A DNA stretch of 64,000 bases from Salegentibacter salinarum (lineage in GTDB: Bacteria; Bacteroidota; Bacteroidia; Flavobacteriales; Flavobacteriaceae). Each line of letters starts with the position of its first letter. Position 1 is the first letter of the stretch. This document shows positions 42,627-52,716 of this stretch, piece after piece. The stretch spans positions 186,001-250,000 of the forward strand of contig NZ_FUZC01000006.1 of NCBI RefSeq assembly GCF_900168115.1, in the 5' to 3' direction. The notes under the pieces were generated by a model that worked only from the letters and a program-made list of their open reading frames with translations, was not told the origin of the DNA and did not search any database. The position numbers and the translations under genes are program-made.

Positions 42627-44089
42627 GAGTCTTAAAAGACATATTATATAAAGTACAAATTGATGCCGTGGTTGGAAATACTTCGGTAACTATAAACAAG
42701 CTTCAGTTTGATTCAAGAAAGGTTGAATTAAACGATGCTTTTGTAGCTATTCGCGGAAGTATTTCAGATGGGCACAAGTTTATTGAGCAAGCCATAAATC
42801 AAGGAGCACTCGCAGTAATTTGCGAAGAATTTCCGAATGAAATAGTAAATGGGATTACCTATATAAAAGTAGGGAATGCCCAGCAGGCTTTGGCTTATAT
42901 GGCAGCTAATTATTACGATAATCCTTCAGAAAAATTAAAACTTGTTGGCGTTACCGGAACCAACGGAAAAACCACCATCGCCACACTTTTATATAATTTA
43001 TTTATAAAAGCGGGTTTTAAAGTCGGTTTACTCTCTACGGTAAAAGTAATGGTTGCTGAAAATTCTTATGATGCGGTTAGAACTACTCCAGATTCTATTA
43101 CCATTAATAGGTATTTAAAGCAGATGAATGATGAAGGTGTGGAGTTTTGCTTTATGGAAGTGAGCTCGCACGGAATAGATCAGCATAGGACCACAGCCCT
43201 TGAATTTGCCGGCGGAATTTTCACCAATCTTAGCCACGATCATTTAGATTATCATAGCAGTTTCGCTGAATACCGTGATGTGAAAAAGCGATTTTTTGAT
43301 GAATTACCGGCTTCAGCATTTGCACTGACTAACACCGATGATAAAAACGGGCAGGTCATGCTTCAGAACACCAAAGCGCAAAAATATACTTACGCTTTAA
43401 AATCTTACGCCGATTATAAAGCGCAAATTCTGGAAAATTCATTCACCGGATTATTACTGAAAGTAAACGACCAGGAATTATGGACGCGCCTTATTGGAAG
43501 TTTCAACGCTTACAATGTTTTGGCAATTTATGCCACTGCAGAGCTTCTGGGTCTGGAAAATTTAGAGAGTTTAAAAATTATCAGCGAGCTTAATTCGGTT
43601 AGCGGAAGGTTTCAATATATCATTTCAGAAAAAGAGAAGATTACCGCGATTGTAGATTACGCTCATACGCCGGATGCTTTAAAAAATGTACTGGAAACTA
43701 TAAATAGCATCCGTACAAAAAATGAGGAGCTTATTACTGTTGTAGGCTGTGGTGGTGATCGCGATAAAACTAAAAGACCAAAAATGGGTCACATCGCCTC
43801 TGCTCTAAGTACTAAAGTGATTTTTACAAGCGATAACCCAAGAACCGAAGATCCCGAAAAAATTATTGAAGATGTAGAAGCCGGGGTGGAGCCACAGAAT
43901 TACAAGAAAATAATGTCAGTTACCAATAGAAAGCAGGCTATTAAAACCGCCTGCCAGATCGCAAAGGAGAACGATATCATTCTAATTGCCGGGAAAGGTC
44001 ACGAGACCTACCAGGAAGTAAATGGAGAACGTAAAGATTTTGATGATCTGAAGATAGTAACCGAATTTTTGAAACACTTAAATAAGTAA
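42623..44089 (+). CDS. murE: UDP-MurNAc-tripeptide synthetase MurE
   Basis: 488 residues from a TTG overlapping the ftsI stop (TTGA). It has the Mur ligase P-loop GVTGTNGKTTIATLLYNLF, SSHGIDQHRTTALEFAGGIF and NLSHDHLDYHSSFAEYRDVK. The DNPR motif (TSDNPRTEDPE) that selects meso-diaminopimelate and the C-terminal GKGHETYQ are also present. It adds the third residue to UDP-MurNAc-L-Ala-D-Glu. The intact DNPR supports mDAP-type peptidoglycan. Confidence 0.97.
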   Translation: MRVLKDILYKVQIDAVVGNTSVTINKLQFDSRKVELNDAFVAIRGSISDGHKFIEQAINQGALAVICEEFPNEIVNGITYIKVGNAQQALAYMAANYYDNPSEKLKLVGVTGTNGKTTIATLLYNLFIKAGFKVGLLSTVKVMVAENSYDAVRTTPDSITINRYLKQMNDEGVEFCFMEVSSHGIDQHRTTALEFAGGIFTNLSHDHLDYHSSFAEYRDVKKRFFDELPASAFALTNTDDKNGQVMLQNTKAQKYTYALKSYADYKAQILENSFTGLLLKVNDQELWTRLIGSFNAYNVLAIYATAELLGLENLESLKIISELNSVSGRFQYIISEKEKITAIVDYAHTPDALKNVLETINSIRTKNEELITVVGCGGDRDKTKRPKMGHIASALSTKVIFTSDNPRTEDPEKIIEDVEAGVEPQNYKKIMSVTNRKQAIKTACQIAKENDIILIAGKGHETYQEVNGERKDFDDLKIVTEFLKHLNK

Positions 44090-44123
44090 GCCCACTTTTC
44101 CACAGGAAGAGTAACCAGAAAAT

Positions 44124-45362
44124 ATGTTATACTATTTATTTCAATATTTAGATGCAGAATACCAGGTGCCCGGGGCGCGCTTATTTGAGTACATCTCCTT
44201 TAGATCGGCGATGGCTATAATCCTTTCATTAGCAATTTCTACGATCTACGGAAAAAGAATAATCAACTATCTACAGGCAAAACAAGTTGGGGAAAGTGTA
44301 CGGGATTTAGGTCTTAGAGGACAAAGCGAAAAAGCAGGAACTCCAACAATGGGGGGCGTTATTATAATTTTTGCCACGTTAATTCCGGTTTTACTATTTG
44401 CCAAACTTGAAAATATTTATGTGATCCTGCTTATAGTAACTACTCTTTGGATGGGAGCTATAGGTTTTATAGATGATTACATTAAAACTTTTAAAAAGGA
44501 TAAAGAAGGTCTGCAGGGGAAATTTAAAGTTCTGGGCCAGGTTGGTTTGGGGCTCATTGTAGGTGGAACGTTGTTTTTTCATCCGGGAGTAACGGTAAAA
44601 GAAGAAACTAATGAGCCGGCACCAGAGCAACAGGAACTGGTAGATAGTTTTCAAAAAGTAAGGGAAATGGGGCCGGAAATTAAAACCACCACCACCACCA
44701 TTCCTTTTGTAAAAAACAACGAATTCGATTATTCCAGTTTGATTAGTTGGATAGATCCGGCTTTAAAGAATTACGCGTGGTTAATTTTTATTCCAATCGT
44801 GATTTTTATTGTGACTGCGGTTTCCAACGGCGCCAATTTAACCGATGGAATTGACGGTCTTGCGGCGGGTTCTTCAGCGATAATTGTGCTTACGCTGGGG
44901 ATATTTGCCTGGGTTTCTGGTAACATTATTTTTTCAGATTATCTCAATATCATGTACATCCCCGACTCGGGTGAGATGACGATTTTTATAAGTGCCTTTG
45001 CAGGATCTTTGGTAGGTTTTTTATGGTACAACACATATCCGGCGCAGGTTTTTATGGGAGATACCGGAAGCTTAACTATTGGCGGAATTATAGCCGTACT
45101 CGCAATCGCCACAAGAAAAGAATTACTGATTCCAATTTTATGCGGAATCTTTTTAATGGAAAACCTTTCGGTGGTTATGCAGGTGGGTTGGTTTAAACTA
45201 ACCAAAAGAAAATATGGCGAAGGCCGAAGGATTTTCCTGATGTCTCCTTTGCATCATCATTATCAGAAAAAAGGATATCACGAAAGTAAAATTGTAGTGC
45301 GCTTCTGGATAATTGGAATTTTCCTGGCCATTGTAACGATAATCACGCTAAAAGTAAGATAA
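44124..45362 (+). CDS. mraY: Phospho-MurNAc-pentapeptide translocase MraY
   Basis: 412 residues with about ten membrane helices. Key motifs: [20 protein letters not shown], the acidic [38 protein letters not shown] and the cytoplasmic [20 protein letters not shown]. It makes lipid I. It is about 50 residues longer than E. coli MraY because of a soluble insertion around residues 155-210 that contains a five-Thr run encoded by ACC repeats; such an insertion seems typical of Bacteroidota. Confidence 0.97.
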   Translation: MLYYLFQYLDAEYQVPGARLFEYISFRSAMAIILSLAISTIYGKRIINYLQAKQVGESVRDLGLRGQSEKAGTPTMGGVIIIFATLIPVLLFAKLENIYVILLIVTTLWMGAIGFIDDYIKTFKKDKEGLQGKFKVLGQVGLGLIVGGTLFFHPGVTVKEETNEPAPEQQELVDSFQKVREMGPEIKTTTTTIPFVKNNEFDYSSLISWIDPALKNYAWLIFIPIVIFIVTAVSNGANLTDGIDGLAAGSSAIIVLTLGIFAWVSGNIIFSDYLNIMYIPDSGEMTIFISAFAGSLVGFLWYNTYPAQVFMGDTGSLTIGGIIAVLAIATRKELLIPILCGIFLMENLSVVMQVGWFKLTKRKYGEGRRIFLMSPLHHHYQKKGYHESKIVVRFWIIGIFLAIVTIITLKVR

Positions 45363-45368
45363 GGAATA

Positions 45369-46736
45369 GTGAAAACTGAAATTCAAAATACTAACAATTC
45401 CGGTAAAAAACTGGTGATCCTTGGCGGCGGCGAAAGCGGTGCAGGGACTGCCATTCTTGGAGTTAAAGAAGGTTTTGATGTTTTTGTTTCAGATAAAGGG
45501 AAAATTAAGGAAAAGTATAAATCGATTTTTGAAGGATTAAAGATCGATTGGGAAGAGGAAACTCATACTGAAGCTAAAATTTTAGACGCTGATGTAGTGA
45601 TGAAAAGTCCTGGGATACCGGATTCTGTTGCTATTGTAAAACGGCTTTTAGAAAAAGGAATTCCGGTGATTTCAGAAATTGAATTTGCTGCAGCTTTTAC
45701 TTCAGCAAAAATTATTGGAATTACTGGCAGCAATGGGAAAACCACCACTACAAAATTTGTGTACCACATTTTAAAAAATGCAGGCATAAATGTGGGAATG
45801 GCCGGAAATGTGGGCGACAGTTTTGCAAAGCAAGTCGCCGAAACCACTCCCGACTGGTTTGTGCTGGAATTAAGCAGTTTTCAGTTAGACGGGATTAAAG
45901 AATTTAGGCCTGATATTTCGGTGTTAACCAATATCACGCCCGATCATTTAGACCGCTACGAGCACAAACTGGAGAATTATGTTTTTTCAAAATTCAGGAT
46001 AGCCGAAAATCAAACTGGAGAAGATTTTTTCATCTACGATTTAGATGATGAACTTATTACAGACTGGTTAATAAAAAATCCTGTAAAAGCGCAAAAATTG
46101 CCGTTTTCCCTTCAGCAAAAAGTTGAAAACGGTTCATTTATAGAGAACGAAAATATTATTGTTAATATAAAAAACAACCAATTTAATATGCCAACAACAA
46201 AATTAGGTTTACAGGGTAAACATAATACCAAGAATGCTATGGCTGCGGCCACTGTTTCCCAGTTATTACGAATTAGAAAAGAAACTATTCGTGAGAGTAT
46301 GGAGAGTTTTCAGGGGGTAGAACACCGCCTGGAAAAAGTGCTGAAAATTAATAACGTCCAGTACATAAACGATTCTAAGGCAACAAATGTAAACGCTACT
46401 TTTTATGCTTTGGAAAGTATGGAGAGCGAAACCGTTTGGATTGTTGGTGGAGTAGATAAAGGAAACGTTTACGACGATCTTTTACCGCTGGTAAATGAGA
46501 AGGTTAAGGCAATTATTTGCCTGGGAGTAGACAACCAAAAACTGATGCAAAATTTCGGGAATTGCGTAGATACCATTGTTGAAACAGAATCAATGAAAGA
46601 AGCTGTAAGAATGGCTTACAGTCTTGCTGAAAGAGGAGATTCGGTTTTACTTTCTCCTGCCTGTGCAAGTTTTGATCTTTTTGAAAATTACGAAGACAGG
46701 GGGCGTCAGTTTAAAGATGCAGTTAGAGATCTTTAA
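45369..46736 (+). CDS. murD: UDP-MurNAc-L-Ala-D-Glu ligase MurD
   Basis: 455 residues from a GTG start. The N-terminal Rossmann-like domain (KKLVILGGGESGAGTAILGV), P-loop GITGSNGKTTTTKFVYHILK, LSSFQLDGIKEFRPDISVLT with NITPDHLDRY, and the C-terminal LLSPACASFDLFENYEDRGR with QFKDAV are typical. It adds D-glutamate to UDP-MurNAc-L-Ala. The 151-nt gap after it contains the palindromic repeat copy B, the widest gap in the cluster. Confidence 0.97.
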   Translation: MKTEIQNTNNSGKKLVILGGGESGAGTAILGVKEGFDVFVSDKGKIKEKYKSIFEGLKIDWEEETHTEAKILDADVVMKSPGIPDSVAIVKRLLEKGIPVISEIEFAAAFTSAKIIGITGSNGKTTTTKFVYHILKNAGINVGMAGNVGDSFAKQVAETTPDWFVLELSSFQLDGIKEFRPDISVLTNITPDHLDRYEHKLENYVFSKFRIAENQTGEDFFIYDLDDELITDWLIKNPVKAQKLPFSLQQKVENGSFIENENIIVNIKNNQFNMPTTKLGLQGKHNTKNAMAAATVSQLLRIRKETIRESMESFQGVEHRLEKVLKINNVQYINDSKATNVNATFYALESMESETVWIVGGVDKGNVYDDLLPLVNEKVKAIICLGVDNQKLMQNFGNCVDTIVETESMKEAVRMAYSLAERGDSVLLSPACASFDLFENYEDRGRQFKDAVRDL

Positions 46737-46765
46737 TTAGAAATACCGCAAAATTGGTGTTAGTT

Positions 46766-46845
46766 CGTCATCCTGAACTTGTTTCAGGATCTGGGACGTT
46801 TAGAAACTAAAACACGTTAGAAGCTGAAACAAGTTCAGCTCGACG
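46766..46845 (+). repeat. 80-bp palindromic intergenic repeat, copy B
   Basis: The left arm begins CGTCATCCTGAACTTGTTTC (46766-46792), the right arm ends CAAGTTCAGCTCGACG (46819-46845), and the 26-nt spacer differs from that of copy A. The arms are reverse complements with a few mismatches, mostly paired changes that keep the inner palindrome. It interrupts the dcw cluster between murD and ftsW. Confidence 0.82.
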
Positions 46846-46887
46846 TAAAAAGTTTGGCAGAATAAGAGGAATATTATTAAGAATTAA

Positions 46888-48096
46888 ATGAGCAACATTT
46901 TTTCAAATCTTAAAGGCGATAAGGTTATCTGGGCTACGGCTGCGTTGTTGGCAATATTTTCATTTTTGCCGGTTTACAGTTCCAGTAGTAACCTTGCGTA
47001 TTTATATGGAGATGGCAGCACTTTCCAGTACGTGGTGGTGCACTTTTTCCATTTGCTTTTAGGCTTTTGTTTGCTCTTTGCAGTGCATAAAATTCCCTAT
47101 CATTATTTCAGGGGACTTTCAATATTGTTTTTGCCGGTTGTAATTGTGTTGTTAATTTATACCGTAGCCCAGGGTACAATGATAGACGGGGCGTATGCGA
47201 GTAGGTGGATTCAAATTCCGGGCTTAGGGGTTTCATTTCAGTCATCTACATTGGCATCGGTAGTTTTAATGATTTACGTGGCGCGTTACCTCTCTAAAAA
47301 AACCAATGAAAATCTTACTTTTAAAGAGTCAATTTTGCCGCTTTGGTTGCCCGTAGGAGTGGTATTATCCTTAATTTTGCCGGCCAATTTCTCCACAACT
47401 GCCATCGTTTTTGCTATGGTGCTGGTATTGATGTTTTTAGGCGGATATCCTATAAAATACCTTGGAATTATTGTAGCGGCGGGCTTGATTTTGTTAACGA
47501 TGTTCATTCTTACCGCCAAAGCTTTTCCCGGACTTTTACCTAATAGGGTAGATACCTGGGCAAGCCGAATTGAAAGCTTTTCTAACGATGAAGATACTGA
47601 GGCCGATTATCAAATTGAAAAAGCGAAAATTGCCATAGCCACCGGTGGCGTTGCCGGAACGGGAATTGGTAAAAGTGTACAAAGAAATTTTTTACCTCAA
47701 TCTTCTTCAGATTTTATCTATGCTATAATTGTTGAAGAAATGGGGTTAATAGGCGCTTTTGGGGTAATGCTCGCGTATTTGCTATTGCTTTTTAGAATTG
47801 TGATCGTAGCCACAAAGTCTAATACCGTTTTTGGAAAATTACTGGTTATGGGCGTTGGTCTGCCAATAATTTTTCAGGCCTTGATCAATATGGGTGTTGC
47901 GGTGGAGTTGTTTCCGGTTACGGGGCAAACTTTGCCTTTAATAAGTAGTGGTGGAACTTCCATTTGGATGACCTGCATGGCGTTGGGAATTATATTGAGC
48001 GTAAGCGCCAAACGTGAGGAAATGAAAGAACGCGAAGAAGCTGAAAAGGAACTGGATAATGAAAATCCTCTAGATATTTTAAGTGAAGCGATCTAA
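46888..48096 (+). CDS. ftsW: Septal glycosyltransferase FtsW
   Basis: 402 residues with about ten membrane helices, SEDS family. Seen: [80 protein letters not shown] and the C-terminal [20 protein letters not shown]. It polymerises lipid II at the septum with FtsI. The position in the dcw cluster favours FtsW over RodA. A 151-nt gap with repeat B separates it from murD. Confidence 0.94.
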   Translation: MSNIFSNLKGDKVIWATAALLAIFSFLPVYSSSSNLAYLYGDGSTFQYVVVHFFHLLLGFCLLFAVHKIPYHYFRGLSILFLPVVIVLLIYTVAQGTMIDGAYASRWIQIPGLGVSFQSSTLASVVLMIYVARYLSKKTNENLTFKESILPLWLPVGVVLSLILPANFSTTAIVFAMVLVLMFLGGYPIKYLGIIVAAGLILLTMFILTAKAFPGLLPNRVDTWASRIESFSNDEDTEADYQIEKAKIAIATGGVAGTGIGKSVQRNFLPQSSSDFIYAIIVEEMGLIGAFGVMLAYLLLLFRIVIVATKSNTVFGKLLVMGVGLPIIFQALINMGVAVELFPVTGQTLPLISSGGTSIWMTCMALGIILSVSAKREEMKEREEAEKELDNENPLDILSEAI

Positions 48097-48107
48097 GAAA
48101 TTTTAAA

Positions 48108-49205
48108 ATGATGAAAAAGGATTTACGTGTAATATTATCTGGAGGCGGCACCGGCGGGCATATTTACCCGGCCATTGCTATTGCCAACGAGATACAAGCA
48201 CGTCATCCTGAAGCAGAGATATTATTTGTTGGTGCGAGTGATAGGATGGAGATGGAAAAAGTACCGCAGGCAGGTTACAAAATAGAAGGTCTTTGGATTA
48301 GTGGAATTCAGCGAAAGTTAACTTTTAGCAATTTAATGTTTCCTTTTAAGCTCCTAAGTAGTTTAGCAAAATCCCGAAGAATAATCAGGGATTTTAAACC
48401 CGATGTGGTAATTGGAACCGGCGGATTTGCCAGCGGACCACTGTTAAAAGCAGCAAACTCAAAAGGAATTCCCAGTCTTATCCAGGAGCAGAATTCCTTT
48501 CCGGGAATTACCAATAAGCTTTTGGCAAAAGAGGCGGGTAAAATTTGCGCTGCTTATGAAGAAGTGAAACGATTTTTTCCTGCTGAAAAGACTATAATAA
48601 CCGGAAACCCGGTAAGACAGGATTTGCTAAAGATTGATCAAAACAGGGAAAAAGCCCTAGCGCATTTTGGTCTTGATAAAGATAAAAAAGTAGTACTGGT
48701 TTTAGGAGGAAGCCTTGGCGCAAGAAGAATAAATCAATTGGTGGAAGCCAATTTGGAAAGATTTAAAAAAGAAAATATTCAGCTTATCTGGCAAACGGGA
48801 AAGTTGTATTATGATGAATATAAAAAGTATAATTCAGGTTTGGTGCAAACGCATTTATTTCTGAATGAAATGAACCTGGCTTACGGTGCTGCCGATGTGA
48901 TTATTTCAAGAGCCGGTGCAGGAACGGTTTCAGAATTAAGTATTGTGGGGAAACCAGTGTTTTTTGTGCCGTCGCCAAATGTAGCAGAAGACCACCAGGC
49001 CAAGAATGCAATGGCTGTAGTAAAGATAAATGCCGCGATGATGCTAAAGGAAAATGATTTGGAAGAAAAATTTGAAACGGAGTTTTTCGCTTTAATGGCT
49101 TCAGATGAAAAACAAAAAGTTTTGGGAGAAAACATTAAAAAGCTGGCTTTGCCGAATGCGACCGCCAGGATTGTAGATGAAGTTGAAAAATTGATTAATA
49201 ATTAA
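48108..49205 (+). CDS. murG: Lipid II synthase MurG
   Basis: 365 residues of the GT-B fold. The N-terminal [20 protein letters not shown] is the lipid I/donor loop. [20 protein letters not shown], the linker GNPVRQDLL and the C-terminal UDP-GlcNAc site ([34 protein letters not shown] and [18 protein letters not shown]) follow. It transfers GlcNAc to lipid I at the inner membrane. ATG-ATG at 48108/48111 leaves the exact start open. A solo repeat arm lies just after the stop. Confidence 0.97.
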   Translation: MMKKDLRVILSGGGTGGHIYPAIAIANEIQARHPEAEILFVGASDRMEMEKVPQAGYKIEGLWISGIQRKLTFSNLMFPFKLLSSLAKSRRIIRDFKPDVVIGTGGFASGPLLKAANSKGIPSLIQEQNSFPGITNKLLAKEAGKICAAYEEVKRFFPAEKTIITGNPVRQDLLKIDQNREKALAHFGLDKDKKVVLVLGGSLGARRINQLVEANLERFKKENIQLIWQTGKLYYDEYKKYNSGLVQTHLFLNEMNLAYGAADVIISRAGAGTVSELSIVGKPVFFVPSPNVAEDHQAKNAMAVVKINAAMMLKENDLEEKFETEFFALMASDEKQKVLGENIKKLALPNATARIVDEVEKLINN

Positions 49206-49212
49206 ACAAATT

Positions 49213-49239
49213 AGATTCTGAAATAAATTCAGAATTACG
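49213..49239 (+). repeat. Solo half of the palindromic repeat, copy C
   Basis: AGATTCTGAAATAAATTC followed by AGAATTACG is a right-arm copy of the element seen at 16972-16998 and 46819-46845. No left arm precedes it. It lies in the murG-murC gap, 7 nt past the murG stop. Confidence 0.7.
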
Positions 49240-49257
49240 TGAGATTTAAAAAACAGA

Positions 49258-50613
49258 ATGCAGGATTTAAACCACATACAAAACATTTATTTTATCGGCA
49301 TTGGCGGTATTGGAATGAGTGCGTTGGCGCGTTACTTTAAATTCCAGGGCAAAAATGTGGCCGGTTACGATAAAACTTCAACTTCGCTTACCAGAACGCT
49401 GGAAGCCGAAGATATTGTTGTGGTTTATGATGAAAAAATAAATTCGGTTCCTGCTGAATTTCAAGATAAAGAAAATACGCTGGTGGTTTATACACCCGCA
49501 GTTCCGGAGGCACACGAGCAGTTGGCCTATTTCAGAAATAATGAATTTACGCTGAACAAAAGAGCTGCCGTTCTTGGTTTGATCTCGAAAGGAAAAACCA
49601 CTTTGGCCGTAGCGGGAACTCACGGTAAAACTACAACCACCGCAATTTTAGGCCATTTGCTTAAAGAGACCGGTGCAAAAGTCACCGGATTTTTAGGTGG
49701 AATTAGTGAAGATATTCAAAGTAATTTGATCCTGAAAGGCGATGATGTAATCGTGGTTGAAGCCGATGAATTCGACAGGTCTTTTCTTCATCTTTCACCA
49801 AATATCGCTGCAATCACATCTATGGATGCCGATCATTTGGATATTTACGGTAAAAAAGAAGAATTGGAAGACACTTTTAGGCAATTCGCGAAGCTAGTTC
49901 CTGAAAATGGAACTTTATTCATAAAAAATGGCTTGCCAATAGAAGGAAAAACTTTTGGAATAGAAGACGATGCAGATTATTCCGCACAAAATATAAAGAT
50001 CGAAAATGGCACCTACCATTTTGATCTTAAAACTCCCAACGGAGTTATTGAAGGTTTTATGTTTAATCTACCCGGCAAGCACAATGTGCTAAATGCTATA
50101 ACCGCCCTGGCGATGGCTATCCAATTTGGATCCCCAATCCCCAAGCTGGCCAGGGCGTTATATGGTTTTAAGGGTGTGAAACGGAGATTTTCGTATAAAA
50201 TCAAGTCAGATAGATTAGTGCTTATCGATGATTATGCCCATCACCCGGCAGAGATCGCAGCCGTTAACCAGGCGGTTAGGGAAATGCATCCCGGTAAGAA
50301 AGTATTGGCGGTATTTCAGCCACATTTATTCAGCAGGACCAGGGATTTTGCAGACGATTTTGCTGAAAGTCTTGCCTTGTTTGATGAGTTACTGTTGTTG
50401 GATATTTATCCGGCAAGAGAATTGCCAATTGAGGGTATTACTTCGAGCTGGATTTTAGAAAAAGTAAGTACTAATTCAAAGAAATTAATTCAAAAAGAAA
50501 ATATTATTGATGAAATAAAAAGATCAAATCCCGAAGTAGTGGTGCTTATGGGCGCCGGTAGTATTGGGGAGGAAGTGGAATCTATAAAAAATGCTTTGCA
50601 GGATGAAGCTTAA
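49258..50613 (+). CDS. murC: UDP-MurNAc-L-alanine ligase MurC
   Basis: 451 residues. IYFIGIGGIGMSALARYFKF opens the UDP-binding domain, AVAGTHGKTTTTAILGHLLK is the ATP P-loop, VVEADEFDRSFLHLSPNIAA and TSMDADHLDIYG bind the metal, and VLIDDYAHHPAEIAAVNQAV lies in the C-terminal domain. It attaches L-alanine to UDP-MurNAc. ftsQ starts within its last codons. Confidence 0.97.
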   Translation: MQDLNHIQNIYFIGIGGIGMSALARYFKFQGKNVAGYDKTSTSLTRTLEAEDIVVVYDEKINSVPAEFQDKENTLVVYTPAVPEAHEQLAYFRNNEFTLNKRAAVLGLISKGKTTLAVAGTHGKTTTTAILGHLLKETGAKVTGFLGGISEDIQSNLILKGDDVIVVEADEFDRSFLHLSPNIAAITSMDADHLDIYGKKEELEDTFRQFAKLVPENGTLFIKNGLPIEGKTFGIEDDADYSAQNIKIENGTYHFDLKTPNGVIEGFMFNLPGKHNVLNAITALAMAIQFGSPIPKLARALYGFKGVKRRFSYKIKSDRLVLIDDYAHHPAEIAAVNQAVREMHPGKKVLAVFQPHLFSRTRDFADDFAESLALFDELLLLDIYPARELPIEGITSSWILEKVSTNSKKLIQKENIIDEIKRSNPEVVVLMGAGSIGEEVESIKNALQDEA

Positions 50614-51319
50614 GCTAAATTACATAAAACTGCCCGTTTTGCTCATATTAGTGGGATTTCTGTTCGGTTTTGCCGAAAAACGGAATAATTCCCGGAAAGT
50701 GAGCGAGGTAAAAGTGCAATTTGTAACGGGTGAAAACCTGTATGTTACTGAGGAAGCGGTTAATAAGTTGTTGATACAAAATGATGTGGCCGCGGCGGGC
50801 ATAGACAAAGAAATTTTAGATTTGAATAGGGTAGAAAGCCTTTTGAATAATCACGATATGATAGAAAATGCTGAAGCTTATTTAAGTCTGGATGGGAAAC
50901 TCCAAACTAAAATAAGTCAGCGTAAACCCATTGGTAGAATAGTGGGAAATTCTTCTTTTTATTTAGACAGAAATGGGCACGTAATGCCGCTTTCATCATA
51001 CTATGCAGCAAGAGTACCACTGGTTTTGGGCGTAGATTCCAGCAATGTAAATACAGCATATCCGCTGGTAGATTATATTCAGAAAGACGAATTTTTAACG
51101 CGCCATATTACCGGCGTTAAGCGTTTGCCCGGCGATAAATTTGAACTAGAAATGAGAAAACTCGACTTTAAGGTGTATTTCGGGAAAGCCGAGAACATAG
51201 CCTTAAAGTTCAACAATTTTAAAGCATTTTATAAGAAGGCTTTACAAGACGAGAAATTAGAGACCTACAAAAAAGTGAATTTGCAATTTGGAGATCAGGT
51301 TGTTTGCACTAAAAAGTAA
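50603..51319 (+). CDS. ftsQ: FtsQ-like division protein
   Basis: 238 residues from the ATG at 50603 (MKLKLNYIKLPVLLILVGFL); an ATG at 50591 would add four residues. One membrane helix near the N-terminus precedes a POTRA-like segment (EVKVQFVTGENLYVTEEAVN) and a beta domain (LSLDGKLQTKISQRKPIGRI, YLDRNGHVMPLSSYYAARVP). The position between murC and ftsA matches FtsQ/DivIB. It overlaps murC and precedes ftsA by 3 nt. Confidence 0.9.
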   Translation: MKLKLNYIKLPVLLILVGFLFGFAEKRNNSRKVSEVKVQFVTGENLYVTEEAVNKLLIQNDVAAAGIDKEILDLNRVESLLNNHDMIENAEAYLSLDGKLQTKISQRKPIGRIVGNSSFYLDRNGHVMPLSSYYAARVPLVLGVDSSNVNTAYPLVDYIQKDEFLTRHITGVKRLPGDKFELEMRKLDFKVYFGKAENIALKFNNFKAFYKKALQDEKLETYKKVNLQFGDQVVCTKK

Positions 51320-51322
51320 ATT

Positions 51323-52690
51323 ATGGAACACAACGAGATAGCCGTAGGATTAGATATTGGTACCACAAAAATTGTGGCCATGATTGGACGTAAGAATGAG
51401 TATGGAAAGGTGGAGATCGTAGGTATTGGGAAATCCAAAAGCCTTGGTGTGCACCGTGGTGTGGTAAATAATATTACCCAAACTATCCAGTCTATACAAC
51501 AGGCTATTCAGGAAGCTGAAGCAGATTCAGGATTAAAAATCAGCGATGTAGTGGTCGGTATTGCCGGCCAGCATATAAGAAGCCTTCAGCACAGCGATTA
51601 CATTACCAGGTCAAACCCCGAAGAGGTTATTGACGCCGATGATATTCACAGCCTTTGTAATCAGGTTCACAAGTTGGTGATGTTGCCGGGCGAGGAGATT
51701 ATCCATGTTTTACCACAGGAATTCAAGGTAGACGGCCAGGCAGAAATTAAGGAACCTATTGGGATGTATGGCGGAAGATTGGAAGCCAATTTCCACGTAG
51801 TGGTTGGCCAGGTTTCTTCCATAAGGAATATTGGAAGATGTGTGAAAAGCGCAGGATTAGAACTTTCTGCAGTGACTTTAGAACCATTAGCTTCAGCTAA
51901 TGCGGTATTGAGCCAGGAAGAAAAAGAAGCCGGGGTTGCACTTATTGATATAGGTGGCGGGACAACCGATTTAGCCATTTTTAAAGACGGAATAATAAGA
52001 CATACCGCGGTAATTCCTTTCGGTGGAAATGTGATTACCGAAGACATCAAGGAAGGATGTTCAATTATAGAAAAACAGGCTGAATTGCTTAAAATTAAGT
52101 TTGGGTCTGCCTGGCCGGGAGAAAATAAAGACAACGAGATTGTTTCTATCCCCGGTTTACGCGGAAGGGAACCTAAAGAAATTACCTTAAAAAACCTTTC
52201 AAAGATAATTCACGCCCGGGTTGTAGAAATTATTGAACAGGTGTACCTGGAAATTAAAAACTACGGCCATGAAGAGCAAAAGAAAAAATTAATTGCCGGA
52301 ATGGTCTTAACAGGTGGTGGCGCACAGTTGAAACATATAAAACAACTTGCAGAATACATCACCGGGATGGATACCCGAATTGGATATCCTAACGAGCACC
52401 TGGCAGGAAATAACGATACCGAAACTACCAGTCCGGTTTACGCAACAGCTGTAGGATTGGTAATGAATAGCCTGGAACATGGTGAAAAGAAGTTTCAGGA
52501 AGAAGTAGTGCTAAAAAGCAAAGAAGAAAGAGACCGTGAAGAAGAGGAGTTGAAACAGGATTTTGAGCAAAATCCGCCGGAAGGTGATAATTTAAAACAA
52601 GATCCCGAAGCTCCTAAAAGACCGCCCAAAAAGAGCATTTTTGATAAATGGGCAGAGAAGTTTAAAGATTTTTTAGATAACGCAGAGTAA
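51323..52690 (+). CDS. ftsA: Cell division protein FtsA
   Basis: 455 residues of the actin-like fold. Phosphate-1 is GLDIGTTKIVAMIG, the SHS2 (1C) domain follows (GIAGQHIRSLQHSDYITRSN), phosphate-2 is LIDIGGGTTDLAIFKDG and the adenosine motif is GMVLTGGGAQLKHIKQLAEY. The C-terminus carries a charged linker and a helix (KSIFDKWAEKFKDFLDN) that probably tethers it to the membrane. It anchors the Z ring and lies directly before ftsZ. Confidence 0.97.
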   Translation: MEHNEIAVGLDIGTTKIVAMIGRKNEYGKVEIVGIGKSKSLGVHRGVVNNITQTIQSIQQAIQEAEADSGLKISDVVVGIAGQHIRSLQHSDYITRSNPEEVIDADDIHSLCNQVHKLVMLPGEEIIHVLPQEFKVDGQAEIKEPIGMYGGRLEANFHVVVGQVSSIRNIGRCVKSAGLELSAVTLEPLASANAVLSQEEKEAGVALIDIGGGTTDLAIFKDGIIRHTAVIPFGGNVITEDIKEGCSIIEKQAELLKIKFGSAWPGENKDNEIVSIPGLRGREPKEITLKNLSKIIHARVVEIIEQVYLEIKNYGHEEQKKKLIAGMVLTGGGAQLKHIKQLAEYITGMDTRIGYPNEHLAGNNDTETTSPVYATAVGLVMNSLEHGEKKFQEEVVLKSKEERDREEEELKQDFEQNPPEGDNLKQDPEAPKRPPKKSIFDKWAEKFKDFLDNAE

Positions 52691-52716
52691 AAGAGAGAAC
52701 CAGTAAAACAGAATTT

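Noticed and set aside
44682-44704. Phase-variable repeat in mraY
   Set aside because: Only five trinucleotide units; changes would stay in frame, so on/off switching is not expected.
51667-52134. 155-codon minus-strand reading frame inside ftsA
   Set aside because: It is a shadow of ftsA; no promoter or family similarity, and long antisense frames arise from codon bias.
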